From CAYTGM01 sp964437365 (lineage in GTDB: Bacteria; Sumerlaeota; Sumerlaeia; SLMS01): a DNA stretch of 64,000 bases. The notes beneath the pieces were generated by a model, which was given only the letters and a program-made list of their open reading frames with translations, made no database searches and had not been told where the DNA came from. The DNA lies in the NCBI GenBank assembly GCA_964437365.1, contig CAYTGM010000003.1, forward strand, positions 205,371-269,370, given 5' to 3'. Shown piece after piece: positions 9,240 through 18,911 of the stretch (within the stretch, counting starts at the first letter, position 1; every line of letters starts with the position of its first letter). The position numbers and the translations under genes were made by a program.

Positions 9240-9251
9240 GAATCATGCTCT

Positions 9252-10964
9252 CTACTCATTGTTGAATTGGAGACTCTTCTCATCTCCAGTCATCATATCA
9301 ACAATGATCGTTCCAGAAACTGGCTTCCAGGTTTCATCCACGCTCTGTCTTGGATGAAGTCTGTAAAAACCAACTGGCCAGTCCTTGTAATTATCAAAGG
9401 TATCGAAGAGCTTTATCAATTCTACTCTGTCGTAGTACTTCGAGATTGCATTCATCCGTATCCCACCTTCTTCAGCCGATATAGTCGCCCATTGATTGGC
9501 ATGATCTCTTTCCAACACACCAGATTCTGTAACAAGGTAGAGAGGTTTATATTCTTCAATTCTTTCCTCAAGTGAGGTGGGAGCGAACCGATCATTCACC
9601 GGCACAATATCTTCGTAGAGAGAGATGGTATTCGAGAAATGTCCGAGAAGAACATTCCGTGAATCTGGGTCATTATCCAACGTTTCCTTTATCTGAGCGG
9701 ACATTTCTGAAAACGAATAATCCACGTCGCGAAAATAGGCAACGGTTTGAGAGAGGTTTCTTATGCAGGATAAAACCAGGCAAAGAAAAACAAGACAAAC
9801 AAGGAGCAGGACGCTTGAATGCTTTCGGGAAAGCCTGAGTAGTTCCGAGATTGACACGACGAGGAGTATTCCAACTGGCGCAACAATCACGGGCCAGTAA
9901 CGAGGTCGAAGGATCGAATACAGGGAAAGCATGACGATATACATCAAAATTGTTCCAAGACTCAGTAAAACGAGTGGATTCTTCCGGTACCTGCCTGACA
10001 CGATGAACAGGAAAGGAACGAGATAGAATAGCAGGTCGTATATTGGCTTATCAATCAGCTGCATTTTATCTACCAGGTGAACCATGAAGCCAAAGGTTTC
10101 CTGCATCGAGAACTTGGCATTCGCACCGATATTCAGAGTGAGAAAGTATTCATAATCTTCAGCGTAAGGTCTTGCCAGAAGAAAGAAATGAAGCATATAA
10201 CAAAGGACCAATGTCCCTGCAGAAACCAGTGCTTTTTTCCATGGAAAACCTGAATCCCAGTTAACAGCAACAATCGTCAGACCCAGAACAGGGAAACCAA
10301 CAATGGCATTTGTCTTGGTGTAGAAGGCAAGGCAGCAGAGAATTGTTCCAAGAATGGTAAACTCGAAGTACTTCTCTTGATTCGAAAAAGAAGCCGTATA
10401 GATCCCTGCCAGGAGAAGGAATGTCAGTGGTATTTCTCCCAGTGCAAACCTTGAGTGAAGGAACATAAAGTAGTTTGTAGCAATCCACAAGACTGCGAGC
10501 ATACCTGCAAGGGGGTGAACGAATCTTCTTAAGATCACGTAAAGGAAGGCCAGATAACCAACAAGAGAGAAAATGATGGTGAGTCGGGCTGCCGTTATAT
10601 TACTCCCGAAAAGAGAAAATGAAACTCCATGCATGATCTGAAGGATCGGCAGATTGACAGCGAAATTCAGTTCGCCGGGTCGGTACCATCCATCCAGCTC
10701 GTGAAACGCATAGGCATTCGCTGAGTACCAGCCTTCATCCGTGTACAAGACTCCATCCCTGGAGTAGTCATAATCAGTGGTGTAGTCGGCTGATAGATGG
10801 AAGAGTCTGACCGAAAAAATCAAGACGATTACTGTCCACGCAATAACGTGGAATGCCCGAGTGCCTGCTATCCTCTCCGCTTTTCCCATTAACTTCTCAA
10901 GCGGTGCAGCCAATTCATCCAGTCTGGTGATGAGTGCATGGAGTTTTGTAGAGATTTTATTCAA
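9252..10964 (-). CDS. GT39-type (ArnT/PMT-like) membrane glycosyltransferase
   Basis: A 570-residue polytopic protein with the architecture of dolichyl/polyprenyl-phosphate-sugar glycosyltransferases. A first helix is followed by an acidic periplasmic loop (DGVLYTDEGWYSANAY) carrying the catalytic-type Asp-Glu pair. About 11-12 helices come next, then a C-terminal soluble domain of about 150 residues. Such enzymes transfer a sugar from a polyprenyl-phosphate donor to lipid or protein on the periplasmic face. The start shown is a TTG; an ATG at 10892 is possible. The divergent GT2 enzyme next door could make the polyprenyl-phosphate donor. Confidence 0.8.
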   Translation of the reverse strand: MNKISTKLHALITRLDELAAPLEKLMGKAERIAGTRAFHVIAWTVIVLIFSVRLFHLSADYTTDYDYSRDGVLYTDEGWYSANAYAFHELDGWYRPGELNFAVNLPILQIMHGVSFSLFGSNITAARLTIIFSLVGYLAFLYVILRRFVHPLAGMLAVLWIATNYFMFLHSRFALGEIPLTFLLLAGIYTASFSNQEKYFEFTILGTILCCLAFYTKTNAIVGFPVLGLTIVAVNWDSGFPWKKALVSAGTLVLCYMLHFFLLARPYAEDYEYFLTLNIGANAKFSMQETFGFMVHLVDKMQLIDKPIYDLLFYLVPFLFIVSGRYRKNPLVLLSLGTILMYIVMLSLYSILRPRYWPVIVAPVGILLVVSISELLRLSRKHSSVLLLVCLVFLCLVLSCIRNLSQTVAYFRDVDYSFSEMSAQIKETLDNDPDSRNVLLGHFSNTISLYEDIVPVNDRFAPTSLEERIEEYKPLYLVTESGVLERDHANQWATISAEEGGIRMNAISKYYDRVELIKLFDTFDNYKDWPVGFYRLHPRQSVDETWKPVSGTIIVDMMTGDEKSLQFNNE

Positions 10965-11118
10965 CTTTCAGTCATCTCTCACATTTCGGGCAGATAGAGT
11001 GAATTCTTCGCTTGAACTTCAGCGCCGCCATCGGAATCACTGAAGGGAACACTATCTTGTTGTGAAACCCACGTGATGTCTTGAGTCACAATCCCGTTCA
11101 AGTTGGAGTGCACGTCTT

Positions 11119-11820
11119 ATGAGCTACACCCTTTCAATCATCATCCCCGTTTACAATGAAATCTCAACACTCGAAGAGATTGTAGACGTAACCCTTGAGG
11201 TTGAACTGCCACAAGGCGGAAAAAAAGAAATCATTCTGGTGGATGACGGTAGCACGGATGGCACTAAGGACCTCTACCCAAAGCTGGAAGATAAGGTTCA
11301 ACAGGTTATTCAGCATAAGAAGAACAAAGGAAAAGGTGCAGCCATCAGAACGGGTATTCAGAAAGCTACCGGTGATTTCGTCGTTGTTCAAGACGCGGAC
11401 CTCGAATATGACCCTAATGAATACTATCTCCTTTTAGAACCACTTCTGAACGGAAAAGCAGATGTCGTTTACGGGTCACGTTTCCTCGGCGGCTCGGCTC
11501 ACCGTGTCCTCTACTTCTGGCATCGTGTTGGTAACGGCGTCCTCACAACTCTATCGAACATGTTTACTGACCTCAATTTGACGGACATGGAGACGTGCTA
11601 CAAAATGTTCCGTCGTTCCGTCATCCAGAAGGTACATATCGAAGAGAATCGCTTTGGCTTCGAACCAGAGATTACGGCTAAACTTGCTAAGAAAAAAGTT
11701 CGTTTTTACGAAGTAGGAATCTCCTACAGCGGCCGAACTTATGACGAGGGCAAGAAGATCGGCATGAAGGATGGCTTTCGGGCTCTCTACTGTATCGTGA
11801 AGTATTCTCTCTTTCGCTGA
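11119..11820 (+). CDS. GT2 glycosyltransferase, dolichyl/polyprenyl-phosphate mannose synthase-like
   Basis: A 233-residue GT-A fold enzyme. The N-terminal SIIIPVYNE and DDGSTDGT blocks bind the nucleotide sugar, QDADLEYDP is the DXD metal site, and YGSRFLGG plus DMETCYKMFR are typical of DPM1-like GT2 members. It lacks the C-terminal membrane helices of GtrB-type proteins. It probably loads a sugar onto polyprenyl phosphate in the cytoplasm. It lies divergent to the GT39-type enzyme that could use this product, which supports a donor-synthase/transferase pair. Confidence 0.88.
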   Translation: MSYTLSIIIPVYNEISTLEEIVDVTLEVELPQGGKKEIILVDDGSTDGTKDLYPKLEDKVQQVIQHKKNKGKGAAIRTGIQKATGDFVVVQDADLEYDPNEYYLLLEPLLNGKADVVYGSRFLGGSAHRVLYFWHRVGNGVLTTLSNMFTDLNLTDMETCYKMFRRSVIQKVHIEENRFGFEPEITAKLAKKKVRFYEVGISYSGRTYDEGKKIGMKDGFRALYCIVKYSLFR

Positions 11821-12000
11821 AAAACCCACAGAGATCCATGACGATGGTCAAGACTGGCAGGACTGCTCCCAGAGCAGTATAGACGGATGCTGCATCGTAA
11901 AGGATCCACATGATTCATCAATTTCACGAAGCTGTTGTCTCAAGCAACTCTCAGGGTGCTCACAGGGTGACCAACCTTTGTTCTTTCACGTTCCTACCTC

Positions 12001-12059
12001 TGACGGACGTCTCAAGACGTCGGTAAGACGTAGATAAGACGTCGAACAGACGTCCGTCA
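12001..12059. repeat. 11-bp-period GACGT(C) array with 12-bp terminal inverted repeats
   Basis: Five GACGT boxes begin at 12006, 12016, 12027, 12038 and 12049, spaced 10, 11, 11 and 11 bases; four are the full palindrome GACGTC. The outer ends are perfect inverted repeats: TGACGGACGTCT at 12001-12012 and AGACGTCCGTCA at 12048-12059. The spacing is about one helical turn. Its 3'-3' location argues against a simple operator; a REP-like, transposon-derived or RNA-structure role is possible. Confidence 0.75.
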
Positions 12060-12272
12060 TCCGGTAAGGCTACCGTAGTGGAGATTGTGTAAAAAGCTTG
12101 CTGTAAGTTTTTGCTGGTGGATGTGGTCGAGAATTTACGATTTCTATGAACCTGTGTCTTGATGTAACGGGACTTTTACCCTCGGAAATATTCGAGTTTT
12201 ATCACCAATCATGTAGGCCTCCCCTTCAAGATAAGAGCACATTGCTTACCTGAGCGAAAGCACGACTTCACT

Positions 12273-12320
12273 ATAAGAAATCCCTCTCCGGCTTTAATGC
12301 TCAGGAGAGGGATTCCTTAT
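12273..12320 (-). terminator. Stem-loop 3' of the malectin/propeller gene
   Basis: A 17-bp stem with a single mismatch (arms 12273-12289 and 12304-12320, 14-base loop) lies about 50 bases past the stop of the minus-strand gene. No clear U-run follows in either direction, so it is a candidate terminator or mRNA-end structure rather than a classic intrinsic terminator. Confidence 0.5.
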
Positions 12321-12369
12321 TTGATTCTCGATCAGTTAAGTAAACCTGGCGAGTATGTCGTTTGATGGA

Positions 12370-15300
12370 TTAGTCGTACTTCAGTACAATGGTTTCTGAA
12401 ACGGACCCATAGTCACCTTCACCATCTCTGATCGAAGCAACGATGTAGTTATATCCGCCTTCATTGTCGCTCTTGGTCAGCGTGATTGGGACATCGACAA
12501 AGTTATTCGCTGTGATCGTAGCGAACTTTTCGGTGATCTTCGTGACAGTATTTGCTTCGTAGGGATCGATGTCAAAGCCGCCTCCGGGAACGCCCGCCGT
12601 GTAAAGGGAAGCTTCAATCACGAGAAGCTCAACATTAGAACCATTGGGTCCACTGATACGAACGGTATGATTTGCTTCAGTGGTATCTGCGGGAACTGTG
12701 GTGACTCCGAGTACCTCGATAGACGGTGTAGCAGCCTTGATGGGCTTGGCAGCGTTAGCGGAGCCTGTATCACTTCCATTTTTGATGAATGGTTGTGTTG
12801 TAAGGACTGTACCATCGTCGAACTCGAAGGTAACGGTGGAGCCAATGAGTTCAATACCTGAAATACTACCCGAATGGTTAGGTCCGGGAGGGTTCGAGCC
12901 ATTGATAGTCGTGGGGTCCACATCAATGGAAAAAGTGATGTTGTCATTGGGGTCGAAGCTGTTGAAGGCAATCTCAAGGATATCGAAACCGCCGTCATGA
13001 GCGCTCACATAGCTGGGAGTGATCGAACCTCCAGCGGAGTTCGCATTCAATTCGAAAGCTTTTCCAACAGAGTCGCCTGCATTGGCAAAAGGATCAAAAA
13101 CCATGTCGGGGAAGATCGCGGTTCTCAGATCGATCGTCACCTTATTGATTTTCTGATTACCCGATGAAATATTCCAGAGCTTGAATGAGTTGGGAATATA
13201 CGTGGAGCTTTCATTCATGTTGCTTCCTGGATCGATTTCAACAAGTCCGCGAGCTCCGTTGTCGGAGTTGTCTCCACCAAGATAGAGGAAAGCGTCAGGA
13301 AGCTGAACGGTACTTCCGCCCTTGGTCACAGAGACGGTGAGGAGCTCATCTGGTGCAAAGTTGTTGGCAGGAATAATTCCTTTAATCCGTGTTGGTGAAA
13401 CAGATGTAATCTGCGCTGGTATTCCACCGATGGTCACACTTGTGTTTCCAATGTCGCCAAAGTTTTTGCCACCGATAACAAAAGGATGACCTCCGGTCGC
13501 AGGAGCTCTCCAGGGGTGGATATCATAAACCTGGAGTGAGGTGACATTTTGATCATTAGGCTTCGCGATGACAAGCTTGTTACCGGAGAAGGAAGTGCCG
13601 ATAATCACACCTCCAGGACCTTGGACAAGTGTCAGACAATTCATATCAACAAAATCATTTGTTTGTGTTACAGTACGACCATCAGGGGACATCTTCACGC
13701 GATAGGTATTTCCATTCTGACGTTCAACGACAACCAGATCGCCGCGCATCTGACCGTTAAAGGTGTTTGAGCGATACTCGACAAGCCCGTTTGCTGCAGG
13801 GTTGAAGATCGCAGCTGGAGCCTGATAAACTCCAGGGATGGAAGCTTGGAAGGGTCCTCTATAGACAGCCTGTCGGGCATCCTTTCGACCACGGTTTCTG
13901 TTTGGGTGACCGTAGTACATTCCTTGCTCAACGAAATTCAGTTCGTTAGGCGCTTCTGGGTCTGGACCTTGAGAACTGATGCTGGTGGATGCTGGACCAA
14001 AGCCGAAGTTAGGACCGTTATCTACGGTGTACATATAGCCCTTTGTGGTGAAGATTACGTCGAATGGATTTCTGAAGCCCGATGAGTAAACAGAAACCCC
14101 AGTTCCGTTGCCAATCTCAACGCTTTCACCAAACTGCTGATTCATGTTCTCAATAACGAGGCCGCCACCGAGATCTTCAACATAGGTCAGCTCGCCATTA
14201 TAGTCATTTCTCCAGATTTCCGCCTTCACAATAGCTGCGGAAAGGGGAGTTTCGGGAAGTCCACCAAGTGAGCTCAGTACACTTTCTGAGCACGCCTTGA
14301 CGCCTGCGTTGGTATTTCCACCAACAGCAACGTACATGTTACCTTCGTTGTCGAAATCTATACCATTAACACCATGGTCATGGTTAGATACAGGAAGATG
14401 ACGAATGATTGATTCATCAAAATCATAATTGGGTCCGGTCAGGCGTGTAACGCGACCAAGATAAGAAGCGAACGCGTTCCCCGGACAGGCTCCACCGTTG
14501 ATGGCATAAAGCTCTGAATGCCCAACGTAAATCCGCACTGGGTCTGGAGGATCGAAGGGATTGAATCCGATACCAAGTACATCCTCGTTCGAGAGAGTTG
14601 CGATCTTGTTGATGGTTTGTGTATTTACTACATTATAATTGTCGTCAAAGGTATAGGCATAAATCGCACCGCCGCCACTGTCGTCGTTGTAGTTGAACGT
14701 ACCTACGTAGAGCCTTCCATCAGGACCAAAGGCGGCACAGGTTGGGCCGGTAAGAAAGGCAAGGTCCGTTAGGCTGAAAGAGATCTGAGGAACGTTGGGG
14801 TCAATATACTGATAGGTCCTGGTGTTACTTGTTCCGTTAGGGTTGTTGACACGTACTGATACGAGTCCGCTTCCAGGAGGAGTATTTAGCACAATTGATG
14901 TGGGATTGATTGTCGCACTATTTTCGTCGATTACCGTATCAGCCCAGGTGACATCCACGCTGCCGTAGGGGAAGAAGCCAAGACCTGTGATCGTGACTTG
15001 CTCGTTACCCGCAACGTTTCCTGTATTGGGCGTAATAGAGTTGATTGTTGGGCGAACCGTTGACTGGTCGTGAGTAACAAGAGACGAGGCAATCGCCTGA
15101 GCACCCTGACCATTCTTGTTCCAGCGAAGCTCTACAGGAAGATTCGCAAGCTGAGGAACGGCGATTCTTGCATCAACAGTAACTGTTCCTGCAGCGAGGT
15201 TCACGGGGCCATTAGCCTCTGAGCCATTGACGATGATCGTCGAAGCAGTGCCGCCTGTGGTAATGAACTCGTAGCTGCCGCCTTCAGAAACCTGGATTGT

Positions 15301-17259
15301 TCCTCTCATGCGAACCATCGTATTGCTGTCTAGATCGCTGGGTCCTATCTGGCCGTTCACATTTGCAACAGAGAAGGCATTCGAAACATATGCGTAGTTT
15401 GCAATTGCGGGTGGGTTATCAATGATGAATTCAGGGCCTGATCCCTCGTTCAGATAAAGATGAACGAGAACACCGGGAATCTGGGATGTCGGGACGATGT
15501 CAAACTCTGCAGTGGTGGAGGCCATCTCAGCGGGAGTAGAGTTATCTTTCACCGTAAGCTTCACTGTCAGATCGTTGCCAACATTGAAGTTTGGAGAGGC
15601 CGTTGGGCCCGTTGCGAAAAGGTTGTTTGCTCCGTCTCGCCACTCGTAGGTCTGAATGGGATTTGTTGGTGATAGACTGAAAGACCCTTCACCACTGAGA
15701 GCAACGGTTTCAACTCCGTCCTGGTTATAATCGACGATCACAGGTGGAACGGTAATGACCGGCCTGAGATATGGATGAAGGTCCTCGTCTCCAACGGCAC
15801 CCGTTAAAGGGATGTTGATCGTTCTGGCTGTTCCCTGAAGACGTATAGAGGCCTGGGTCACAGCATTCGCTGCCGAGCTGTAGAAAACCCGAAGAAAGTC
15901 TGTTGCTCCAGGTGCGATGAAGCCAGCCGATTGATACGTAGTTGGAGAAGCACCTCCCGTATAGAAGACACCCTGAAACTGAACAGTAACTGGAGTTGCC
16001 GAAGTTCCGGGAATGGGATCAATCCCTACTCCAGTAATATAGACGGGAACAGGGGTTGTATTGGTGATTGCTACGACCTGATTACGTTCTGGCGTGCCGA
16101 CTTCGACACGAGGGAATGCCACGACATCGGGAGTCACACCGAGCATAGCTTTGTTCTCAATAATCTCGATCGCACTTAATTTTGCATTGTTAATAACACT
16201 CGAAAAATCTATGTTGAGAGTTCCATCACTAACCCATGCGTCAAAATGCTGAATGCGGGACCGGGAAAAGCCTGCGTCGACAAAGATATCGTAGTTAGAA
16301 AGAACCTGCTGCCCTTCAATAGAGAGATTAAAGGTTCTCTGGTTAGCCTGGCTGAAAGAGAGCTCTGCAAAGTGTGCACGAACAGTATATCTTCCTGGGT
16401 TAAGGCCAATGGCATATCCAAAGTTTCCGTAACGCTCGGACTGGTAGAGAGTTTCCATACTTGTTCCATCAACGGGGACAGCTGCTGAAAAAGTTGTTCC
16501 ACCCGAAACGAAGCTTCCTTCTGGAGACCAAGTCTGTCCGAAAGGGTCGGTATATTCATTGCCGCCGGCATTCAAACGAAGAACCGTGGTGCCAAGATTT
16601 GCAGGTCTTACAACCTCAACAATTTCGATGGCAGAGACTTTGGGATTTTCTGTAATATGACGAAAATCGATGGTCACTTCACCATCGAAAACCCATGCCT
16701 GGTACTCTTTGACAAGTGCCTGAAAGGCGCCTCCTGCTTCGTCGTATATATCCAGTCCACTCTCGACTGTTCTGCCTTCAAGCTCGACACCGAAGACTCG
16801 AGCTCCAGGTGAATTCAGGAAGATTTCTGCAAAGTGTAGACGAACGGCATATTTTCCAGGAGCCACGTTGAACTGATATTGAAGGTCAGGGCCTCCCAGA
16901 TCATCATAGCGTTCGGTTTGATAGAGTGCTCCATCAAGGGTTCCACCAATGCCGTTTGCCGTGGAGGATGTCTGCCCCTGATTAAAAAAACCTGTGTCCG
17001 CCTGCCAGACAACTCCATCCCGTTGATACTCAGGTCCCCCTGCATTAATGCGATAGAGGGTATCGCCGCGTTGAAACCACCCCATGTCACCAGCATCGAT
17101 TATCGAGTCCTCGTTCGCGTTGAGCTCCAACGAGAAGGGGCCTTTGGCAAGGAAGAAATTCGATACGTCCTGACTGCTGTTCGCTGGTGCTGAGCTGGAT
17201 GAGAAGATGAGTGTGGAAACGAGGGCGATTAGTGATAAAATAGATCGGTGATAACTCAT
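12370..17259 (-). CDS. Giant secreted protein: two malectin-like domains, Ig-like modules and a sorbosone-dehydrogenase-type propeller
   Basis: A 1629-residue protein. Residues 1-25 are a signal peptide. Residues ~64-217 and ~226-369 are malectin-like repeats, each with RINAGG/RLNAGG, YQSERY or YQTERY, and HFAE motifs. Residues ~372-490 resemble an ASPM/SPD-2/Hydin-type module, ~500-590 a PKD-like domain, ~595-735 a PA14-like region and ~737-820 an IPT/TIG domain. Residues ~825-1210 are a glucose/sorbosone dehydrogenase-like beta-propeller (AFGPDGRLYVGT, HDHGVNGIDFDNEGNMYVA, SSGFRNPFDVIFTTKGYMY). A second IPT/TIG domain and a long C-terminal beta region follow. It probably binds or oxidises extracellular carbohydrate. 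ATG 17259 is chosen over an upstream codon because it begins the signal peptide. No PEP-CTERM or LPXTG sorting signal is visible. Confidence 0.85.
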   Translation of the reverse strand: MSYHRSILSLIALVSTLIFSSSSAPANSSQDVSNFFLAKGPFSLELNANEDSIIDAGDMGWFQRGDTLYRINAGGPEYQRDGVVWQADTGFFNQGQTSSTANGIGGTLDGALYQTERYDDLGGPDLQYQFNVAPGKYAVRLHFAEIFLNSPGARVFGVELEGRTVESGLDIYDEAGGAFQALVKEYQAWVFDGEVTIDFRHITENPKVSAIEIVEVVRPANLGTTVLRLNAGGNEYTDPFGQTWSPEGSFVSGGTTFSAAVPVDGTSMETLYQSERYGNFGYAIGLNPGRYTVRAHFAELSFSQANQRTFNLSIEGQQVLSNYDIFVDAGFSRSRIQHFDAWVSDGTLNIDFSSVINNAKLSAIEIIENKAMLGVTPDVVAFPRVEVGTPERNQVVAITNTTPVPVYITGVGIDPIPGTSATPVTVQFQGVFYTGGASPTTYQSAGFIAPGATDFLRVFYSSAANAVTQASIRLQGTARTINIPLTGAVGDEDLHPYLRPVITVPPVIVDYNQDGVETVALSGEGSFSLSPTNPIQTYEWRDGANNLFATGPTASPNFNVGNDLTVKLTVKDNSTPAEMASTTAEFDIVPTSQIPGVLVHLYLNEGSGPEFIIDNPPAIANYAYVSNAFSVANVNGQIGPSDLDSNTMVRMRGTIQVSEGGSYEFITTGGTASTIIVNGSEANGPVNLAAGTVTVDARIAVPQLANLPVELRWNKNGQGAQAIASSLVTHDQSTVRPTINSITPNTGNVAGNEQVTITGLGFFPYGSVDVTWADTVIDENSATINPTSIVLNTPPGSGLVSVRVNNPNGTSNTRTYQYIDPNVPQISFSLTDLAFLTGPTCAAFGPDGRLYVGTFNYNDDSGGGAIYAYTFDDNYNVVNTQTINKIATLSNEDVLGIGFNPFDPPDPVRIYVGHSELYAINGGACPGNAFASYLGRVTRLTGPNYDFDESIIRHLPVSNHDHGVNGIDFDNEGNMYVAVGGNTNAGVKACSESVLSSLGGLPETPLSAAIVKAEIWRNDYNGELTYVEDLGGGLVIENMNQQFGESVEIGNGTGVSVYSSGFRNPFDVIFTTKGYMYTVDNGPNFGFGPASTSISSQGPDPEAPNELNFVEQGMYYGHPNRNRGRKDARQAVYRGPFQASIPGVYQAPAAIFNPAANGLVEYRSNTFNGQMRGDLVVVERQNGNTYRVKMSPDGRTVTQTNDFVDMNCLTLVQGPGGVIIGTSFSGNKLVIAKPNDQNVTSLQVYDIHPWRAPATGGHPFVIGGKNFGDIGNTSVTIGGIPAQITSVSPTRIKGIIPANNFAPDELLTVSVTKGGSTVQLPDAFLYLGGDNSDNGARGLVEIDPGSNMNESSTYIPNSFKLWNISSGNQKINKVTIDLRTAIFPDMVFDPFANAGDSVGKAFELNANSAGGSITPSYVSAHDGGFDILEIAFNSFDPNDNITFSIDVDPTTINGSNPPGPNHSGSISGIELIGSTVTFEFDDGTVLTTQPFIKNGSDTGSANAAKPIKAATPSIEVLGVTTVPADTTEANHTVRISGPNGSNVELLVIEASLYTAGVPGGGFDIDPYEANTVTKITEKFATITANNFVDVPITLTKSDNEGGYNYIVASIRDGEGDYGSVSETIVLKYD

Positions 17260-17456
17260 TTTTTTGCTGCAAGCTCTCACTTTAGTGGTGTTTTGTATCT
17301 GATTCACGGTTATCCGTGATTTGACTATGAAACTTGGGCCGATGTTCCCGTGAACGGCAAGCCCGAACTGAATATTTAGCAAAATTATGCGTTATCAATA
17401 TATAATTGTTTTTTTAAAACACGAGATTTCAGGAGTTTTTCGCCGATTATTCCCAA

Positions 17457-18911
17457 TCAGCGATGATTGAGACGAAAATATCGGCTCAGAAATGCGATGA
17501 CGAAACCGAGCTCCAAAAGCACAATCGGATAAATGTGAGCCAATAACCGGCGTAGCGAAGTGTTCAAATGAAAGATGAGATTGAGGGGTGAAAGCAGGTA
17601 AACAATGATGTACCCGGTCAACCAGATGAAAACCACGGCGTTAAAATAATGCCATCGACGCTGGAGACCGAAGGCCCAACGGGTCTTAAATCCCACAATG
17701 AGCAAGATGGGAAGAATAGCTGCGTAGACCAGCCACGTATAATTCCATTGGTCAATCGATGTGACATCATTCTCAAAAATCGCCCAGATAACAGGTAGAC
17801 GGGATGGAGCATAGCTCAGCGTTTCTACCGTCATGTTAGCAAAGTAGTCTTCGTCGTAAATATTTTTCAGCGAAGGCCCCACAAGTATCCAGGGGAGAGC
17901 GACCACAATTGCTCCCGCTAAGGCGCCCGCCAGAGGGATGAGCCGCTTGAGTCGAGTTTTCTCACGGGCAGCGAGAAGTGCCACGATGTTAACGGACATC
18001 ATCATCGTAAAGATGACCATCCCCTCTTTCTTGATCATCAAACAGAAACCCGTGAAGAGAGCTCCAAGGATCAATACCGATCGACGTCTCGAAGTCCACC
18101 AAATCCAGAAGGAGGTAATGGCTATACAGGCAAAGAAGGCGAGCGGGAAATCAGATTCGCCAGAGTTAATGGCGCCTCCATCCTTCACAACCCAGAATTC
18201 TCGAAAAGGCGCCCCGGCGAACACCAGTGTTACGAACAAGGCAACCCACTTGCTCCCCCACCGGCGGATCATCCCATAAATATACAGGGCAAAGAAAACC
18301 ATGAACGAGCTGAACAGAAACCGCACATTGTCTTCATCAACTTTACCAATGAAAGAGTAATAGCCAAACTCTGAGAGTGGAACCAGAAGTGGATAATCCG
18401 GATGATAGTGAACTCGATGAGGATCGAGAAAGGCTTCTGTGTAGACAGTTTTCTCGTGATAGATAATCTTTGCCTTATAATTCCATATTGCTCGCCCGTC
18501 GTAGCTGGCCATGGGATAGTCCATGGCGTTGTAGAATAGGGTGACAAAGAAGGCCAGTAGCAGCCCAACTCCCAGAAAGTATAAGGTTTTCAATCTCGGG
18601 TTATCGACTGGCTTGATGATATCGAGTCCTGTATAGCTCTTCAGAGGCACAAGACGTCTGTAAAGAAATGCATTCAAAACACAGAAAGAAAGGTTGAGCA
18701 CTACCCAGAGTGCCACCGATGCGTAATTGAAAAGAAACATGGAAAGCAGATAAGTAGAACACTGAAAACCAAGGCCCAGACCGAAGCTGACAGGCAGCCA
18801 GTATTCAGCATGGTACTTCCTGTCGCGCTCGAAGATCCACATGGTCACAAGAAAACCTGAGCCAACCACAACGACAAGATAAAGGAGACTGAGAAGAAGG
18901 GTTCCTAGCAA
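17457..18911 (-). CDS. Polytopic GT39-like membrane protein, paralogue B
   Basis: A 484-residue membrane protein with about 12 helices. The periplasmic block after the third or fourth helix (SYDGRAIWNYKAKIIYHE, then HRVHYHPDYPLLVPL) and a later CLMIKKEGMVIF motif are shared almost position by position with the upstream neighbour, so the two are tandem duplicates. The loop composition recalls GT39/PMT-type transferases, but the usual early Asp-Glu pair is replaced by YDGRAIW, so the family is provisional. The TTG start at 18911 overlaps the previous stop by 7 bases and has GGAG 7 bases before it, so translation is coupled. It is the last gene of a five-gene minus-strand operon. Confidence 0.75.
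   Translation of the reverse strand: MLGTLLLSLLYLVVVVGSGFLVTMWIFERDRKYHAEYWLPVSFGLGLGFQCSTYLLSMFLFNYASVALWVVLNLSFCVLNAFLYRRLVPLKSYTGLDIIKPVDNPRLKTLYFLGVGLLLAFFVTLFYNAMDYPMASYDGRAIWNYKAKIIYHEKTVYTEAFLDPHRVHYHPDYPLLVPLSEFGYYSFIGKVDEDNVRFLFSSFMVFFALYIYGMIRRWGSKWVALFVTLVFAGAPFREFWVVKDGGAINSGESDFPLAFFACIAITSFWIWWTSRRRSVLILGALFTGFCLMIKKEGMVIFTMMMSVNIVALLAAREKTRLKRLIPLAGALAGAIVVALPWILVGPSLKNIYDEDYFANMTVETLSYAPSRLPVIWAIFENDVTSIDQWNYTWLVYAAILPILLIVGFKTRWAFGLQRRWHYFNAVVFIWLTGYIIVYLLSPLNLIFHLNTSLRRLLAHIYPIVLLELGFVIAFLSRYFRLNHR

Larger units (their letters stand above)
11821..12369. other. Convergent intergenic region with structured DNA
   Basis: A 549-base gap between the 3' ends of two convergent genes. 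It holds an 11-bp-period element (12001-12059) and a long stem-loop (12273-12320), both listed separately. I find no tRNA or convincing small gene in the rest. As both flanking genes end here, promoters are not expected. Confidence 0.6.

Noticed and set aside
16209..17193. Open frames on both strands within the malectin region
   Set aside because: They overlap the malectin domains out of frame and carry no motifs of their own.
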